From Nocardioides insulae DSM 17944 (lineage in GTDB: Bacteria; Actinomycetota; Actinomycetes; Propionibacteriales; Nocardioidaceae), in NCBI RefSeq assembly GCF_000422825.1, contig NZ_KE383928.1, forward strand, positions 62,001 to 126,000: a stretch of 64,000 bases of DNA, given 5' to 3'. How positions within the stretch are numbered: position 1 is the stretch's first letter; every line of letters starts with the position of its first letter. Positions 50,385 through 60,157 of the stretch are shown one piece after another. The notes beneath the pieces were generated by a model that ran no database searches, was not told where the DNA came from, and saw only the letters and a list, made by a program, of their open reading frames with translations. The translations under genes and the position numbers were made by a program.

Positions 50385-51170
50385 ATGACGCCCCAGGTCG
50401 TCGCACACCGCGGCGGAGGAGGAGCACACGAGGCCGAACACACCCTCGCCGCCTACGCCGCCGCGTTGGACGCCGGGGCGGACGCGCTGGAGTGCGACGT
50501 GCGGCTGACCGCGGACGGTCACCTGGTCTGTGTGCACGACCGCACCCTGCGCCGAGTCGCCGGCCATCCCGGGCTGGTCTCCACAATGGACCTCGCCGAC
50601 CTCACCGACCTCGACGTCACCCGCGGGCCGCAGCAGTGGCGCGGCCTCGACGACGACCTCCCCCTCCGCGAGGCGCCGCTCGGCACCGTCCTGACGTTGC
50701 GGATGCTGCTGGAGTTGGTGCGCGCCTCCCCGCGACCGGTGCAGTTGGCCATCGAGACCAAGCACCCCACCCGGTACGGCGGACTGGTGGAGCATCGGCT
50801 GGTCAGACTGCTCGGAGAGTACGGCTGGACCGGGGCGGACAGTCCGGTCCGGGTGATGAGCTTCAGCTTCACCGCCCTGCAGCGCACCCAGCGGCTCGCC
50901 CCCGAGCTCCCACTCGTGCAGCTGCTGGACCGGGCGGCGTACTGGCCGCTGCTGCGCCGGGCGATCGGGCCGGACTGGGCCTTCGGCCCCGGCATCAAGG
51001 AGCTCCTCGCCCACCCCGAACTCGGGCCCAGGATCTCCGAGGCCGGCCACGATCTGCACGTATGGACGGTCAACCGGCCCGAGGAGCTCGACCTGTGCCT
51101 CGAGCTCGGCGTGCGTTCGGTGATCACCGATCGGCCGACGTACGTGCGGGGGTTGCTGGACCAGCGCTGA
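50385..51170 (+). CDS. Glycerophosphodiester phosphodiesterase
   Basis: 261 residues, a TIM barrel. VVAHRGGGGAHEAEHTLAAY carries the catalytic His-Arg, ALECDVRLTADGHLVCVHD carries the Glu-x-Asp and second His, and LAIETKHPT the later Glu-x-Lys. It hydrolyses glycerophosphodiesters to glycerol-3-phosphate and an alcohol. There is no signal peptide, so it acts in the cytosol. It starts 96 bases from the lipoate ligase start on the other strand, with a CACAAT box close to the ATG. Confidence 0.9.
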   Translation: MTPQVVAHRGGGGAHEAEHTLAAYAAALDAGADALECDVRLTADGHLVCVHDRTLRRVAGHPGLVSTMDLADLTDLDVTRGPQQWRGLDDDLPLREAPLGTVLTLRMLLELVRASPRPVQLAIETKHPTRYGGLVEHRLVRLLGEYGWTGADSPVRVMSFSFTALQRTQRLAPELPLVQLLDRAAYWPLLRRAIGPDWAFGPGIKELLAHPELGPRISEAGHDLHVWTVNRPEELDLCLELGVRSVITDRPTYVRGLLDQR

Positions 51171-51315
51171 CCGTGCGGAACAGCGCATCACGGGTGGGGA
51201 CGGACGAGCCCCTCCCCGCCCGTACGTCGCGCCGCGCGACGTCGTGGGTGTGGGGAAGTCCCACCAGCAGCCTAGGGCGGCGACCGCGGCGTCCAGTGGG
51301 ACGACCGACACCCAG

Positions 51316-51321
51316 TAGGCT
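51316..51321 (+). promoter_or_regulatory. Leaderless-type -10 box (TAGGCT) for the DUF5926 gene
   Basis: TAGGCT ends six bases before the GTG at 51328. Confidence 0.5.
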
Positions 51322-51327
51322 CGCCGG

Positions 51328-52284
51328 GTGGCCAAGAAGTCCCGCACCAAGTCCGAGGCAGCACCCCTTCCCCTGTACGACGGCAAGGTCGTCGGTCCGA
51401 GGGAGCCGTGCCCGTGCGGCTCCGGTAAGCGCTACAAGGCCTGTCACGGGGCTCCCGGCGGAGCCGCACCGGTCTTCGTGAAGCGTCCCTTCGAGGGCCT
51501 GCCGAACGAGTGCGACCTGGTGGCGCTGCGTGAACTGGTGCCCAGCGCCACCGCGCCCGTGACCATCAAGGGTTACGAGGACACCACCGTCCAGCTCGGC
51601 ACGCTGCTGCCGATGATCGCGCCGGCGATGCGCCGCGACTCCGGCCAGGTCTGGCTCGGCCTACAGGTCCTGCACCACTCCGGCGACGCCTCCCGTGACC
51701 TCGCCGCAGCCCTGCTGACCGCGCTCGAGGCCGACGTCTCGGGTGTGTACGGCGGCGGTGGCGAACCCGGTCCCGGACCCCGGCTCCAGGACCTCATCGC
51801 CGACGAGAGCCTGAGCGTCACCGTGCACGAGGGCTTCGACTGGTGGCTGGCCGACGTGGACGATGTCGAGGGCGCCGACGCGATGCTCGAGCAGGCCAAC
51901 GAGGCCGCCGTACCCACTGAGCGGCTCACCCAGGTCGAGGCTGCGTACTGGACCTCGGTCGGCACCAAGGAGCACCTCCGCTGGGTGATGCCGGAGCCCG
52001 AGGAGGAGCTGCTCAGCGCCCTGGCCCGGTTGCACGTCTCCGGCGACGACGTGATCGTCGAGGACGCCCGGCTGGTCGGGATGTTCCGCGCGCACGGGCT
52101 GCTGGCGCCGGTCTGGGACCTCCCGGTCGGCACCGGCGTGGAGGCGTTGGAGGACCCCGCCACCGAGTTCCGGGCGAGGCTGGATGCGACCCTGGCCGAG
52201 CTCGCCGGTGGAGCCGAGCTCACCGCCGAGGAGCGCTCCGCGCGTGCCGGGCTGGCCAACCGGCAGGTCACCATCCGGCAGTGA
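51328..52284 (+). CDS. DUF5926 family protein with SEC-C zinc motif
   Basis: 318 residues. After a basic start (AKKSRTKSE) comes GPREPCPCGSGKRYKACHG, a SEC-C zinc-binding motif (C-x-C-x8-C-H) that in SecA and many small proteins binds a zinc and often ribosome or chaperone partners. The rest (FDWWLADVDDVEGADAMLEQ, YWTSVGTKEHLRWVMPEPEE) is the actinobacterial DUF5926 domain of unknown function. Conserved in actinobacteria, so likely housekeeping. The GTG at 51328 has a TAGGCT box six bases upstream, fixing the start. Confidence 0.85.
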   Translation: MAKKSRTKSEAAPLPLYDGKVVGPREPCPCGSGKRYKACHGAPGGAAPVFVKRPFEGLPNECDLVALRELVPSATAPVTIKGYEDTTVQLGTLLPMIAPAMRRDSGQVWLGLQVLHHSGDASRDLAAALLTALEADVSGVYGGGGEPGPGPRLQDLIADESLSVTVHEGFDWWLADVDDVEGADAMLEQANEAAVPTERLTQVEAAYWTSVGTKEHLRWVMPEPEEELLSALARLHVSGDDVIVEDARLVGMFRAHGLLAPVWDLPVGTGVEALEDPATEFRARLDATLAELAGGAELTAEERSARAGLANRQVTIRQ

Positions 52285-52363
52285 CACCCGCCCCCAGGGG
52301 CACCCTTCTCGGCCGGGAGACGCACTCCCGGCCGGGCGAGCCGGCGACGACCGGACGGAGCGG

Positions 52364-52741
52364 TCAGCCGGGCGTGCCGAACCGCTCGGAGGCCACCTGG
52401 TCGAGGGCGTCGTGGAAACTGGGCATCTCCTGGTCCAGCCGCTCCAGTGCGTCGTAACCGAGGTGGATCAGGTCGAGTGAGGTCAGCGCGACGATGCTGG
52501 CGGTGCGCAGTGAGTGGTGGGCGAGCGCGGCCTCGCCGACGATGTCACCCGGTCCGAGCCGCGCGATCTCGGTGCCGTGCTGGAGCACCGAGACCCGGCC
52601 CTCCAGGATGATGTAGGCCGCCTCGGCAGGGGTGTCCTCCCAGATCGGGGACCAGCCCTCGGGCATGGTCACCCGCGTGCCCGCGGCACTGATCCGCGCG
52701 ATCTCCTCGGGGCTGAACCTGGCGAAGAACGACTCGGCCAC
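52364..52741 (-). CDS. Single cyclic-nucleotide-binding-domain protein
   Basis: 125 residues, only one cNMP-binding barrel (AAYIILEGRVSVLQHGTEIA; LGPGDIVGEAALAHHSLRTA as the phosphate-binding cassette, near residues 62-82). There is no DNA-binding or membrane domain. The cassette has GEAAL and an Arg (LRTA) at the right place for a cyclic nucleotide phosphate. Possible roles are a stand-alone cAMP or cGMP sensor that acts on a partner. A GTG at 52741 has AAGGAG six bases upstream. Confidence 0.82.
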   Translation of the reverse strand: MAESFFARFSPEEIARISAAGTRVTMPEGWSPIWEDTPAEAAYIILEGRVSVLQHGTEIARLGPGDIVGEAALAHHSLRTASIVALTSLDLIHLGYDALERLDQEMPSFHDALDQVASERFGTPG

Positions 52742-52799
52742 ACCTGCTCCTTCCGGGATGTTGGGTTGCCCGCGAGTGCGCGACGACGGAGGTACGCCG

Positions 52800-54056
52800 T
52801 CATCCTGCCGCGTCGCCGGTGACCGGATGGCCGGTGACCGGGTCGCGGTCGATCGGGCAGCTCATGCAGCGGGGACCGCCACGGCCCGACCCGAGCTCGG
52901 AACCGGCGATCGCAACCACCTCGATGCCGGCCGATTCGAGGGCGGCGTTGGTGGCGTCGTTGCGCTCGTAGCCGACCACCAGGCGCGGCGCGAGGGCGAG
53001 GGTGTTGTTGCCGTCGTCCCACTGCTCCCGCTCGGCCTGGACCGGGTCCAGGCCGGTGTCGATGTGGTGCAGCCGGTCGATGCCCATCGCGGCGGCCGCG
53101 GCCTCGAGGAACGGGCGCGGCGGGGCGACCTCGAGCGGGAGCGGGCGGCCGGGGATCGGCTCGCCCGGGGTGACGACGTACGCCTGGAGTTGGTCGACCA
53201 CATTGGGGTAGACCACCATCCGGTCCACGTCGACCAGCGTGCAGATGGTGTCGAGGTGCATGGTCGCCCGCTGCTGGGCGATCGGCACCGCGAGGACTGT
53301 GTGCGCGAGCCCGGCCTCGAACGCCTGCCTGGCCAGATGCTCGGCCCCGGCGGGCGTGGTGCGCTCGCCGACACCCAGGGCGATGACGCCCGGTGCGAGC
53401 AGGAGGACGTCGCCGCCCTCGACGTGCCCGTCCATCGGGTCGCCGGTGCCGGCCCCCAGCAGTCGCGGGGTGCCGGCGAAGCGGGGGTGGGAGGTGTAGA
53501 TGAGCTCGGTCAGCTGGGATTCGCGTCGGCGCGCGGGCATCGCCAGGGACGTCACCGCCACCCGATCGCCGATCCAGAAGCTGGAGTCGCGGGTGAAGAG
53601 CAGGTTCGGGAGCGGCGCGATGAGGAAGTCGTCGGGTGCGAGCAGGGAGCTGACCAGCCCGGCGCCGTTGCGCACCTCGTCGTTGCGGATCCCCGCGGTG
53701 AGGTGGCCCGCCAGCTGGTCGGGCGACGCGTCCCGCAGGGCCCGCGCCAGGTGGTGGCGCAGGGTCTCGCCCAGGCCGAGCCCGGTCAGGGCGGTGTCGA
53801 TCGCCCGGTCCCGCGCCTCCTCCTCGGCGAGCGTCTCGATGAGCAGGTCGGTCAGGTAGAGCACCTCCACGCCGTGCTCGCGCAGCGCCGCCGCGAACGC
53901 GTCGTGCTCCTCCTGTGCCCGGGCCACCCACGGGATGGCGTCGAAGAGCAGCGCGTCGTTGTTGCGCGGCGTCAACCGCTGGAGCTCCGGGCCGGGCCGG
54001 TGCAGCAGCACCGTGCGCAACCGGCCCACCTCGCTGTCCGTGCCCTGCTGCGTCAT
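52800..54056 (-). CDS. arcA: Arginine deiminase
   Basis: 418 residues. [17 protein letters not shown] N-terminus ([20 protein letters not shown]), [20 protein letters not shown] (His-x-Glu-Gly-Gly-Asp), [11 protein letters not shown] and the catalytic Cys in GPRCMSCP near residue 403 are all as in ArcA. It converts arginine to citrulline and ammonia. No arcB, arcC or antiporter gene is nearby, so it stands alone. It may serve acid tolerance or nitrogen supply rather than the full pathway. ATG at 54056 has a TACAGT box six bases upstream. Confidence 0.93.
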   Translation of the reverse strand: MTQQGTDSEVGRLRTVLLHRPGPELQRLTPRNNDALLFDAIPWVARAQEEHDAFAAALREHGVEVLYLTDLLIETLAEEEARDRAIDTALTGLGLGETLRHHLARALRDASPDQLAGHLTAGIRNDEVRNGAGLVSSLLAPDDFLIAPLPNLLFTRDSSFWIGDRVAVTSLAMPARRRESQLTELIYTSHPRFAGTPRLLGAGTGDPMDGHVEGGDVLLLAPGVIALGVGERTTPAGAEHLARQAFEAGLAHTVLAVPIAQQRATMHLDTICTLVDVDRMVVYPNVVDQLQAYVVTPGEPIPGRPLPLEVAPPRPFLEAAAAAMGIDRLHHIDTGLDPVQAEREQWDDGNNTLALAPRLVVGYERNDATNAALESAGIEVVAIAGSELGSGRGGPRCMSCPIDRDPVTGHPVTGDAAG

Positions 54057-54062
54057 ACCGGA

Positions 54063-54068
54063 ACTGTA
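54063..54068 (-). promoter_or_regulatory. Leaderless-type -10 box (TACAGT) for arcA
   Basis: TACAGT on the minus strand ends six bases before the ATG at 54056. Confidence 0.45.
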
Positions 54069-54228
54069 GGGAACCGCCGATCGATCCCGCCTGCTGCGCG
54101 CCGAGAGCGGTACGCCGGCATGGATCAGCGCTTCCCAGGGGGCTGGTTGGTGATGGTGCGGCGACCGGGGCCACGAGATGGGCACGGGCCGACCGCACTC
54201 GGGCAGGTCGTGCTCGGGCCGGTCGGGT

Positions 54229-54819
54229 TCAGGCGACGAGCTCCCAGACGGTGAGGGCGAACAGCAGGGCGCAGATGGCGGCGCCGACGTAGTGGAGGAT
54301 GTGCAGGCTGACCCGCTTCATCAGGGCCCGGCCGGCGAGGACGGCGAGCCCGCTGACCGTGGCGAGGGCTGCGAAGGCGCCGATGAAGACCGCGATCGGC
54401 TCCTCGTACTTGGCCACCAGCGACATGGTGAGCAGCTGGGACAGGTCGCCCCACTCCGCGACGAAGAGAACCAGGAACGACGCGAGCACCGCCTTGAACC
54501 CGGTCGCCGGCTTGGCCTTCTCGGCGAACTCCTCGCCGTCGTCCTGCTGGTGGGAGCGGCCCTCCCGGAAGAGCACGATGGCGCCGAAGAGGAAGAGCGC
54601 GGCCGCCAGCCAGCCGACCAGCGTCGCGGGGAGGAAGGAGGCGGCGTGCCCGAGTGCCACCGCCACGACCGTCTGCACGAAGAAGGCCGCGCACACGCCG
54701 ATCCAGACCAGGATCGGGCGGTACTTGGTGGCCAGGACGAGGGTGGCGAGGAACGTCTTGTCCGGCAGTTCGACGACGAAGATCGCGCCGAAGGCCAGAG
54801 CGATGATGGCGGGGTCCAC
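54229..54819 (-). CDS. TMEM165/GDT1-family (UPF0016) cation transporter
   Basis: 196 residues, six hydrophobic helices in two repeats. The two family motifs are [16 protein letters not shown] in helix 1 and [17 protein letters not shown] in helix 4, variants of Glu-x-Gly-Asp-[KR]-[ST], the first with Pro in place of Gly. The central loop is acidic (DDGEEF). These proteins export Mn2+ or Ca2+ in exchange for protons. The GTG at 54819 follows 20 bases after the stop of prephenate dehydratase, and GAGGAT is six bases upstream of it, so it may have its own promoter too. Confidence 0.87.
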   Translation of the reverse strand: MDPAIIALAFGAIFVVELPDKTFLATLVLATKYRPILVWIGVCAAFFVQTVVAVALGHAASFLPATLVGWLAAALFLFGAIVLFREGRSHQQDDGEEFAEKAKPATGFKAVLASFLVLFVAEWGDLSQLLTMSLVAKYEEPIAVFIGAFAALATVSGLAVLAGRALMKRVSLHILHYVGAAICALLFALTVWELVA

Positions 54820-54839
54820 GGCCCGATCCTCTCAGCCGG

Positions 54840-55694
54840 TCAGTCCTGGGCGGTATCCGAGCGGAAGGACGCCGCCGGATAGACCCCGAGGATCTTGATC
54901 TCGTGGGTGTAGAAGGCGAGCTCCTCCATCGCGTTGCGTACGCCGGGGTCGTCCGGGTGCCCGTCGATCTCGGCGAGGAACTGGGTCGCGGTGAACTCCC
55001 CGCCCACCATGTACGACTCGAGCTTGGTCATGTTGATGCCGTTGGTGGCGAAGCCCCCCAGGGCCTTGTACAGCGCCGCGGGGAGGTTGCGCACGTTGAA
55101 GACGAACGACGTCACGACCGGTCCGTTCCCGGTCGGCGGGCGTACCGGCTCGGGGGAGAGGACCACGAACCGGGTGGTGTTGTGCTCCTCGTCCTCGACG
55201 TCCTCGGCCAGTACGTCGAGGCCGTACACCCCCGCGGCGAGCGGCGGGCTCAGCGCCCCCATCGTCGGGTCGCCCGCCTCTGCGACCTCGCGGGCGGCGC
55301 CGGCCGTGTCACCCGAGATGACCGGGGTGAACCCGTGCCGGCGGATCAGCTTGCGGCACTGCCCCAGAGCGTGGACGTGGCTGTGCACCGTGCGGATGTC
55401 CTCGATCCGGCTGCCGGGGAGCCCCAGCAGGTGGAACCGGATCCGCAGGAAGTGCTCGGCCACGATGTGCAGCCGGGTGCCGGGCAGGAAGTGGTGGATG
55501 TCGGAGACCCGACCCGCCAGAGAGTTGTCGATCGGGATCATCGCCAGGTCGGCGTCCGCCCCTTCGACCGCGGCGAAGACGTCCTCGAAGGAGGCACACG
55601 GCACCCGCTCCAGATCGGGGTAGTGCTGCTGGCACACCTGGTCGGAGTTGGATCCCGGTTCGCCCTGGTAGGCGATCCTCAGCGGTTCGGTCAC
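54840..55694 (-). CDS. pheA: Prephenate dehydratase
   Basis: 284 residues. The dehydratase domain runs from residue 5 to about 185 (IAYQGEPGSNSDQVCQQHYP; MIPIDNSLAGRVSDIHHFL; the HNTTRFVVL motif with the catalytic Thr-Arg-Phe). The ACT domain for phenylalanine feedback is at 195-275 (TSFVFNVRNLPAALYKALGG; LESYMVGGEFTATQF). It makes phenylpyruvate from prephenate. The GTG at 55694 has a TAGACT box seven bases upstream. It precedes the GDT1 gene on the same strand. Confidence 0.93.
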   Translation of the reverse strand: MTEPLRIAYQGEPGSNSDQVCQQHYPDLERVPCASFEDVFAAVEGADADLAMIPIDNSLAGRVSDIHHFLPGTRLHIVAEHFLRIRFHLLGLPGSRIEDIRTVHSHVHALGQCRKLIRRHGFTPVISGDTAGAAREVAEAGDPTMGALSPPLAAGVYGLDVLAEDVEDEEHNTTRFVVLSPEPVRPPTGNGPVVTSFVFNVRNLPAALYKALGGFATNGINMTKLESYMVGGEFTATQFLAEIDGHPDDPGVRNAMEELAFYTHEIKILGVYPAASFRSDTAQD

Positions 55695-55701
55695 GCCCGG
55701 G

Positions 55702-55707
55702 AGTCTA
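55702..55707 (-). promoter_or_regulatory. Leaderless-type -10 box (TAGACT) for pheA
   Basis: TAGACT on the minus strand ends seven bases before the GTG at 55694. Confidence 0.5.
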
Positions 55708-55788
55708 CGGGCGGTCGGCGGTGAGCTCCGCGTCGATGTCTGCGCACGGACGCCGCGCGCCGGAGCCGTCCCCGCCGGGCGCGGGGCC

Positions 55789-55794
55789 TATTCT
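55789..55794 (+). promoter_or_regulatory. Leaderless-type -10 box (TATTCT) for the DUF4446 gene
   Basis: TATTCT ends seven bases before the GTG at 55802. Confidence 0.5.
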
Positions 55795-55801
55795 CGCGCC
55801 C

Positions 55802-56224
55802 GTGGAGACGATGGCGCTGGTGGTCGGAACGGTCGGAGTCGTGTTCGGGGTGCTCGCGTTAGTCGTCGCGGTCTCGCTCCTCGGCCGGGTCAGACGCTCG
55901 GAGGGCAGGGTGCGTCCCTCCGAGGAGGGGCTGCCCAGTGATGTGCTGGGGCTGAGGCAGGAGGTCGCCGCCCTGCGGGCCGAGGGCGCTCAGGCGATGC
56001 GCCATCTCGCGGTGGTGCGCTACGACGCCTTCGGCGACATGGGCGGCCACCTGTCCTGGTCGCTCGCCCTCCTCGACGACCGCGGCTCCGGTCTGCTGCT
56101 GACCAGCATCCACGGCCGCGGCGAGACCCGCACCTACGCCAAGACCGTCCTGGACTGGAGCTGTGACCAGCAGGTCTCGCCCGAGGAGGAGGAGGCCCTC
56201 TCCGCCGCCAGGCCCGCCGCCTGA
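55802..56224 (+). CDS. DUF4446-like membrane-anchored protein
   Basis: 140 residues. One N-terminal membrane helix (ALVVGTVGVVFGVLALVVAV) is followed by a short coiled stretch (VLGLRQEVAALRAEGAQAM) and a beta-rich C-terminal part, HLAVVRYDAFGDMGGHLSWS, LALLDDRGSGLLLTSIHGRG, which is the DUF4446 pattern. Function unknown. The C-terminal part should face the cytosol or wall depending on topology, with the basic GRVRRSEGR after the helix favouring the cytosol. GTG at 55802, with an ATG at 55811 as alternative. Confidence 0.8.
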   Translation: METMALVVGTVGVVFGVLALVVAVSLLGRVRRSEGRVRPSEEGLPSDVLGLRQEVAALRAEGAQAMRHLAVVRYDAFGDMGGHLSWSLALLDDRGSGLLLTSIHGRGETRTYAKTVLDWSCDQQVSPEEEEALSAARPAA

Positions 56225-56290
56225 GCGTGCGCGCCCCCGTGTCGGGCTCGGGGCCCGCCGACGCCGTCGTACGGCATCACCGGGCGAGTC

Positions 56291-57874
56291 CTACTGCGGG
56301 ACGCGGACCAGGAGCCGGCCGTGGATGGTGGTCATGGTCAGTTCGCGGCCCGGGCCGATCGAGTCGCCGTCGAGCTGCCGCGGGGTGTCCCGGTCGGCGC
56401 GGATGACGACCTTCTGGCCGGTCATCCGGTTGACCAGGTCGTCGGTGTGGGGTCGCCTGCTGAGGATCCGCCAGGCCAGCGGCACCCAGGACAGGAACCG
56501 CTGCGGATAGAGCAGCACCACATCGAGTTGCCCGTCGTCGATCTCGGCGTCGGGGATCAGCGGCATGCCGGCGGTGAGGGTGCCGACGTTGCCCACCACG
56601 ACGGTGCGGGCGCGGTGCTTGGTGAACGGCCCGTCGTCCATCGAGATCTCGAGCCTGACCGCGGGGAACATCAACGCCTTCGTGCCCGAGAGCACGTAGG
56701 CGAGCCATCCGACCCGCTTCTTGATGTCCTCGTTGACGCCGTCCATGATCGCGGCGTCGAAGCCCATCCCCGCCATCACCAGGAAGTGGGCGGGCTCGGT
56801 GTCGTCGCCCTCGACCTCGACCATGTCGATGGCCCGGTCCTGGCCGTTGAGGGCGACGTCGATGGCGGCCCGGATGTAGAGCGGGATCTCCAGGTTGCGG
56901 GCGAGCAGGTTGCCGGTGCCCGCCGGGATGATGCCGACCGGGATGCCGGTGCCGGCGAGTTCGGCGCACACCTCGCGCACGGTGCCGTCCCCACCGCACA
57001 CGATGACCAGGTCGGCACCGTCGACGGCGGCCTGCTCGGCCATGCCGGTGCCGGGGTCCTCGACGGTGGTGTAGTACCAGGAGGGCTCGGACCAGCCGGC
57101 CTCCCTGGCCATCCCGCCGACGATGTGGCGGAACTGCCCCACGTCCTCGACCTTGATCGGGTTGAGGACGACGCCGAGCCGGCGTCCCGCTTCGGGTTCG
57201 GGCTCGGGGAGTACGACGGCCTGGGGGCGCACCGTGTAGCGCTCCGGCTGCGGGCTGAAGAGCACCAGGCACAGCAGCACCACGCCGGCACCGAGCAGGT
57301 AGCCGCCGAGCACATCGAGCGGGTAGTGCCGGCCGAGCAGCACCCGGTCCAGGCCGACCGCGAGGCCGATCAGGACCACGCCCGCATGGATGAGGCGTCG
57401 TAGGACGGGCCGGCGCACCAACATGATGGCCAACACCACCGCGATGCCGCCCAGTGCCGCGATGGCGGTGGCGTGTCCGGAGGGGTAACTCGGCGTGGCA
57501 TGGAAGTGCTCCAGCGCCTGCCACTCCGGCCGGTCGCGGTCCACGACCCACTTGAGCACGCGGTTGAGGACGGTGCTGAGCAGCATCACCATCACCGTGA
57601 AGTACGCCGCCCGACGGTAGCTCTTCCACCACATGAACGCGGCGACGATGAGCGTGATGATGGTCGACCCGACGAAGCCGAAGCAGACCTCGACGATCCG
57701 CAGTATCGGAGTGAGCCAGGCCTGGTCCTCGGCCCAGTAGCTGAGGTTCTCCCCGGTGTCGTCGATGGTGACCAGGGGCGCCCAGCCCGCCGTGATTCCC
57801 CAGCCGAGGAGCCCGCAGAGCAGCAGGCAGCCCAAGGACCAGGTCAGCAGCGTGACGCGGGAGCGGTCGAGCAC
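56291..57874 (-). CDS. PAP2 phosphatase - diacylglycerol-kinase-like fusion protein
   Basis: 527 residues. The N-terminal half (1-215) has six hydrophobic helices and the PAP2 motifs KWVVDRDRP near 112, TPSYPSGHAT near 130 and DRVLLGRHYPLD near 182. The C-terminal half (230-527) is a DAGK/LCB5-type lipid kinase with VIVCGGDGTVREV near 295 and GIIPAGTGNLLARNL near 320. Such fusions could dephosphorylate one lipid and phosphorylate another in one membrane protein, for example in recycling of phosphatidate. The GTG at 57874 has CGAAGGAG upstream. It is divergent to serS. Confidence 0.88.
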   Translation of the reverse strand: MLDRSRVTLLTWSLGCLLLCGLLGWGITAGWAPLVTIDDTGENLSYWAEDQAWLTPILRIVEVCFGFVGSTIITLIVAAFMWWKSYRRAAYFTVMVMLLSTVLNRVLKWVVDRDRPEWQALEHFHATPSYPSGHATAIAALGGIAVVLAIMLVRRPVLRRLIHAGVVLIGLAVGLDRVLLGRHYPLDVLGGYLLGAGVVLLCLVLFSPQPERYTVRPQAVVLPEPEPEAGRRLGVVLNPIKVEDVGQFRHIVGGMAREAGWSEPSWYYTTVEDPGTGMAEQAAVDGADLVIVCGGDGTVREVCAELAGTGIPVGIIPAGTGNLLARNLEIPLYIRAAIDVALNGQDRAIDMVEVEGDDTEPAHFLVMAGMGFDAAIMDGVNEDIKKRVGWLAYVLSGTKALMFPAVRLEISMDDGPFTKHRARTVVVGNVGTLTAGMPLIPDAEIDDGQLDVVLLYPQRFLSWVPLAWRILSRRPHTDDLVNRMTGQKVVIRADRDTPRQLDGDSIGPGRELTMTTIHGRLLVRVPQ

Positions 57875-57963
57875 GGGTCTCCTTCGAGGTTCGGCGAGGC
57901 GGGCGGCGGACCCAGAGGCAGTATGCCCGGGGATTCGGGGTGAGCCCGAGTCGTGAGGCCGGA

Positions 57964-57969
57964 TAGGCT
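57964..57969 (+). promoter_or_regulatory. Leaderless-type -10 box (TAGGCT) for serS
   Basis: TAGGCT ends seven bases before the GTG at 57977. Confidence 0.5.
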
Positions 57970-57976
57970 CGGCGGT

Positions 57977-59275
57977 GTGATCGACCCGCGCATCCTCCGT
58001 GAAGACCCCGACCGCGTCCGCGTGGCCCAGCGCCGCCGCGGCCTCTCCGACGAGGTGGTCGACCGTGCCCTGTCCGCCGACTCGGCCCGGCGCAGCGCGA
58101 TCGCGACGTACGAGGCCAAGCGGGGCGAGCAGAAGTCGATGGGCAAGCTGGTCGCCCGCGCCCAGGGCGAGGAGAAGGCCGAGCTGCTGGCGCGCACGAA
58201 GGCGCTCGCCGCCGAGGTCAAGCAGGCCGAGGCGGCCCGTGAGGCCGCCGACGCCGAGTGGAGCGACTGCCTGCTGGAGATCCCCAACCTCGCCGCCGAG
58301 GAGGCGCCCGAGGGTGGCGAGGACGACTTCGTCGTCCTCGAGCGGATCGGTACGCCGCGTGACTTCGAGGCGGAGGGCTTCGCCCCGCGCGACCACATCG
58401 AGCTCGGCCGGATGCTCGGGGCGATCGACCTCGACCGCGGCGCGAAGGTGTCGGGGTCGCGGTTCTACTTCCTCACCGGAGTCGGCGCGGAGTTGGAGTT
58501 CGCCCTGATCAACCTCGCCAACGAGACCGCTCGCGAGCACGGCTTCACCCAGGTGATCGCTCCCTCGATGGTTCGGCCGCAGGCGATGGCCGGCACCGGC
58601 TTCCTCGGCCAGGCCGCCGACGACGTCTACCGGATCGAGGGGGAGGACATGTACCTCGTCGGCACCTCCGAGGTGCCGATGGCGGCGTACCACTCCGACG
58701 AGATCCTCGACGTCGACACCCTGCCGCTGCGCTACGCCGCCTTCAGCCCGTGCTTCCGCAAGGAGGCCGGCTCGCACGGCAAGGACACCCGCGGCATCAT
58801 CCGGGTGCACTGGTTCGACAAGGTCGAGATGTTCACCTACACGACCCTCGAGGAGTCCTACGCCGAGCACGAGCGGCTGCTCGGGATCGAGAAGTCCTTC
58901 CTGGACAAGCTCGAACTGGCCTACCAGGTGATCGACACCGCCACCGGCGACCTCGGTCTCTCCGCGATCCGGAAGTTCGACTGCGAGGCGTGGATCCCCA
59001 CCCAGGGCAAGTACCGCGAGCTCACCTCGACCTCCAACTGCACCGAGTTCCAGACCCGGCGGCTCGACATCCGCGGTCGGTTCCCGCACGAGAGCGGCAG
59101 CACGACGACCCGCCCACTGGCGACCCTCAACGGCACCCTGTGCGCCGTTCCACGGGCGATCGTGGCGATCCTGGAGACCCACCAGCAGGCCGACGGGTCG
59201 GTGCGGGTGCCGGCCGCGCTGCAGAAGTACCTCGGCCGGGAGGTCCTGGAGCCGGTGACCGGATCCGGGGCCTGA
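57977..59275 (+). CDS. serS: Seryl-tRNA synthetase
   Basis: 432 residues. The N-terminal 105 residues form the tRNA-binding coiled-coil arm ([20 protein letters not shown] through [16 protein letters not shown]). The class II core follows, with [15 protein letters not shown], motif 2 [18 protein letters not shown] and motif 3 [20 protein letters not shown]. It charges tRNA-Ser. The GTG at 57977 has a TAGGCT box seven bases upstream, and an in-frame upstream frame adds only eight unconserved residues. Three genes (HAD, GNAT, HAD) follow with a three-base gap or overlaps. Confidence 0.96.
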   Translation: MIDPRILREDPDRVRVAQRRRGLSDEVVDRALSADSARRSAIATYEAKRGEQKSMGKLVARAQGEEKAELLARTKALAAEVKQAEAAREAADAEWSDCLLEIPNLAAEEAPEGGEDDFVVLERIGTPRDFEAEGFAPRDHIELGRMLGAIDLDRGAKVSGSRFYFLTGVGAELEFALINLANETAREHGFTQVIAPSMVRPQAMAGTGFLGQAADDVYRIEGEDMYLVGTSEVPMAAYHSDEILDVDTLPLRYAAFSPCFRKEAGSHGKDTRGIIRVHWFDKVEMFTYTTLEESYAEHERLLGIEKSFLDKLELAYQVIDTATGDLGLSAIRKFDCEAWIPTQGKYRELTSTSNCTEFQTRRLDIRGRFPHESGSTTTRPLATLNGTLCAVPRAIVAILETHQQADGSVRVPAALQKYLGREVLEPVTGSGA

Positions 59276-59278
59276 CCC

Positions 59279-60157
59279 GTGACCCGCACTGAGGTCGGCC
59301 CGGTGCCCGGCTGGCGTCCGCGACTGGTCGCGCTCGACATCGACGGCACTCTGCTCAAGTGGATCGAGGGCGGCGGCACCTCCTACGAGCAGATCTCGCC
59401 CGAGGTCCACGCCGCCGTGCAGCGGGCCCTCGACGCCGGTGCTCACGTGGTGCTGGCCAGCGGACGCTCGCCGGACGGGATGACCCGGATCGCGGACCTG
59501 CTGGGGTTGCCGCGGGAGGGGGCCGACCGGATCTGGGTGGTCGCCTCCAACGGTGCGGTCGTCTTCCGCTACCCGCCGATGGAGGTCGTCCACGAGGAGA
59601 CCTTCGACGCGCGCGAGGCCGTGCACGAGATCCTGGACCGGCATCCCACCGCCCTGGTCGCGGTCGAGGAGCGCGGCGTGGGCTACCGCCTCAACGACCA
59701 CTTCCCGCCCGGTGAGCTGACCGGCGACATGATCATCACCCCGGTCGAGGAGCTGGTCGCGCAGCCGGTGAGCCGCGTGATCATCCGCGACCCCCAGTCC
59801 ACCCCCGAGGACTTCGTCGCGCTGGGCCGCGAGCTCGGCCTCCAGGGCACCTCCTACGTCGTGGGCTGGACCGCCTGGCTCGACCTGGCGCCGGTGGGTG
59901 TGGACAAGTCGGCGGGCCTGGCCCATGTCGCCGGCCGGCTCGGCCTGTCCCGCGAGGACGTCCTGGCCATCGGCGACGGGCGCAACGACATCGAGATGCT
60001 CCAGTGGGCCCGCCGCGGGGTGGCGATGGGCCAGGCGGTGCCGGAGGTGCAGGACGTCGCCGACGCGGTGACCTCCTCGGTCTACGAGGAGGGGGCGGCC
60101 GAGGAGCTCGACCGCTGGTTCCCCCCGGCGCGGGTGTCCCAGGAGGCCCGTGGATGA
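59279..60157 (+). CDS. HAD-family phosphatase, Cof type (first copy)
   Basis: 292 residues. LVALDIDGTLLKW is the DxDGT nucleophile motif, VLASGRSPDGM motif II, and VGVDKSAGLAHVAG the Lys motif III. AIGDGRNDIEML is motif IV with GDGxND. A C2B cap sits between motifs II and III, so this is a Cof/YbjI-like phosphatase for sugar phosphates, flavins or similar. Starts three bases after serS, so it is in the same transcript. The overlap with the GNAT gene is four bases (ATGA). Confidence 0.87.
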   Translation: MTRTEVGPVPGWRPRLVALDIDGTLLKWIEGGGTSYEQISPEVHAAVQRALDAGAHVVLASGRSPDGMTRIADLLGLPREGADRIWVVASNGAVVFRYPPMEVVHEETFDAREAVHEILDRHPTALVAVEERGVGYRLNDHFPPGELTGDMIITPVEELVAQPVSRVIIRDPQSTPEDFVALGRELGLQGTSYVVGWTAWLDLAPVGVDKSAGLAHVAGRLGLSREDVLAIGDGRNDIEMLQWARRGVAMGQAVPEVQDVADAVTSSVYEEGAAEELDRWFPPARVSQEARG

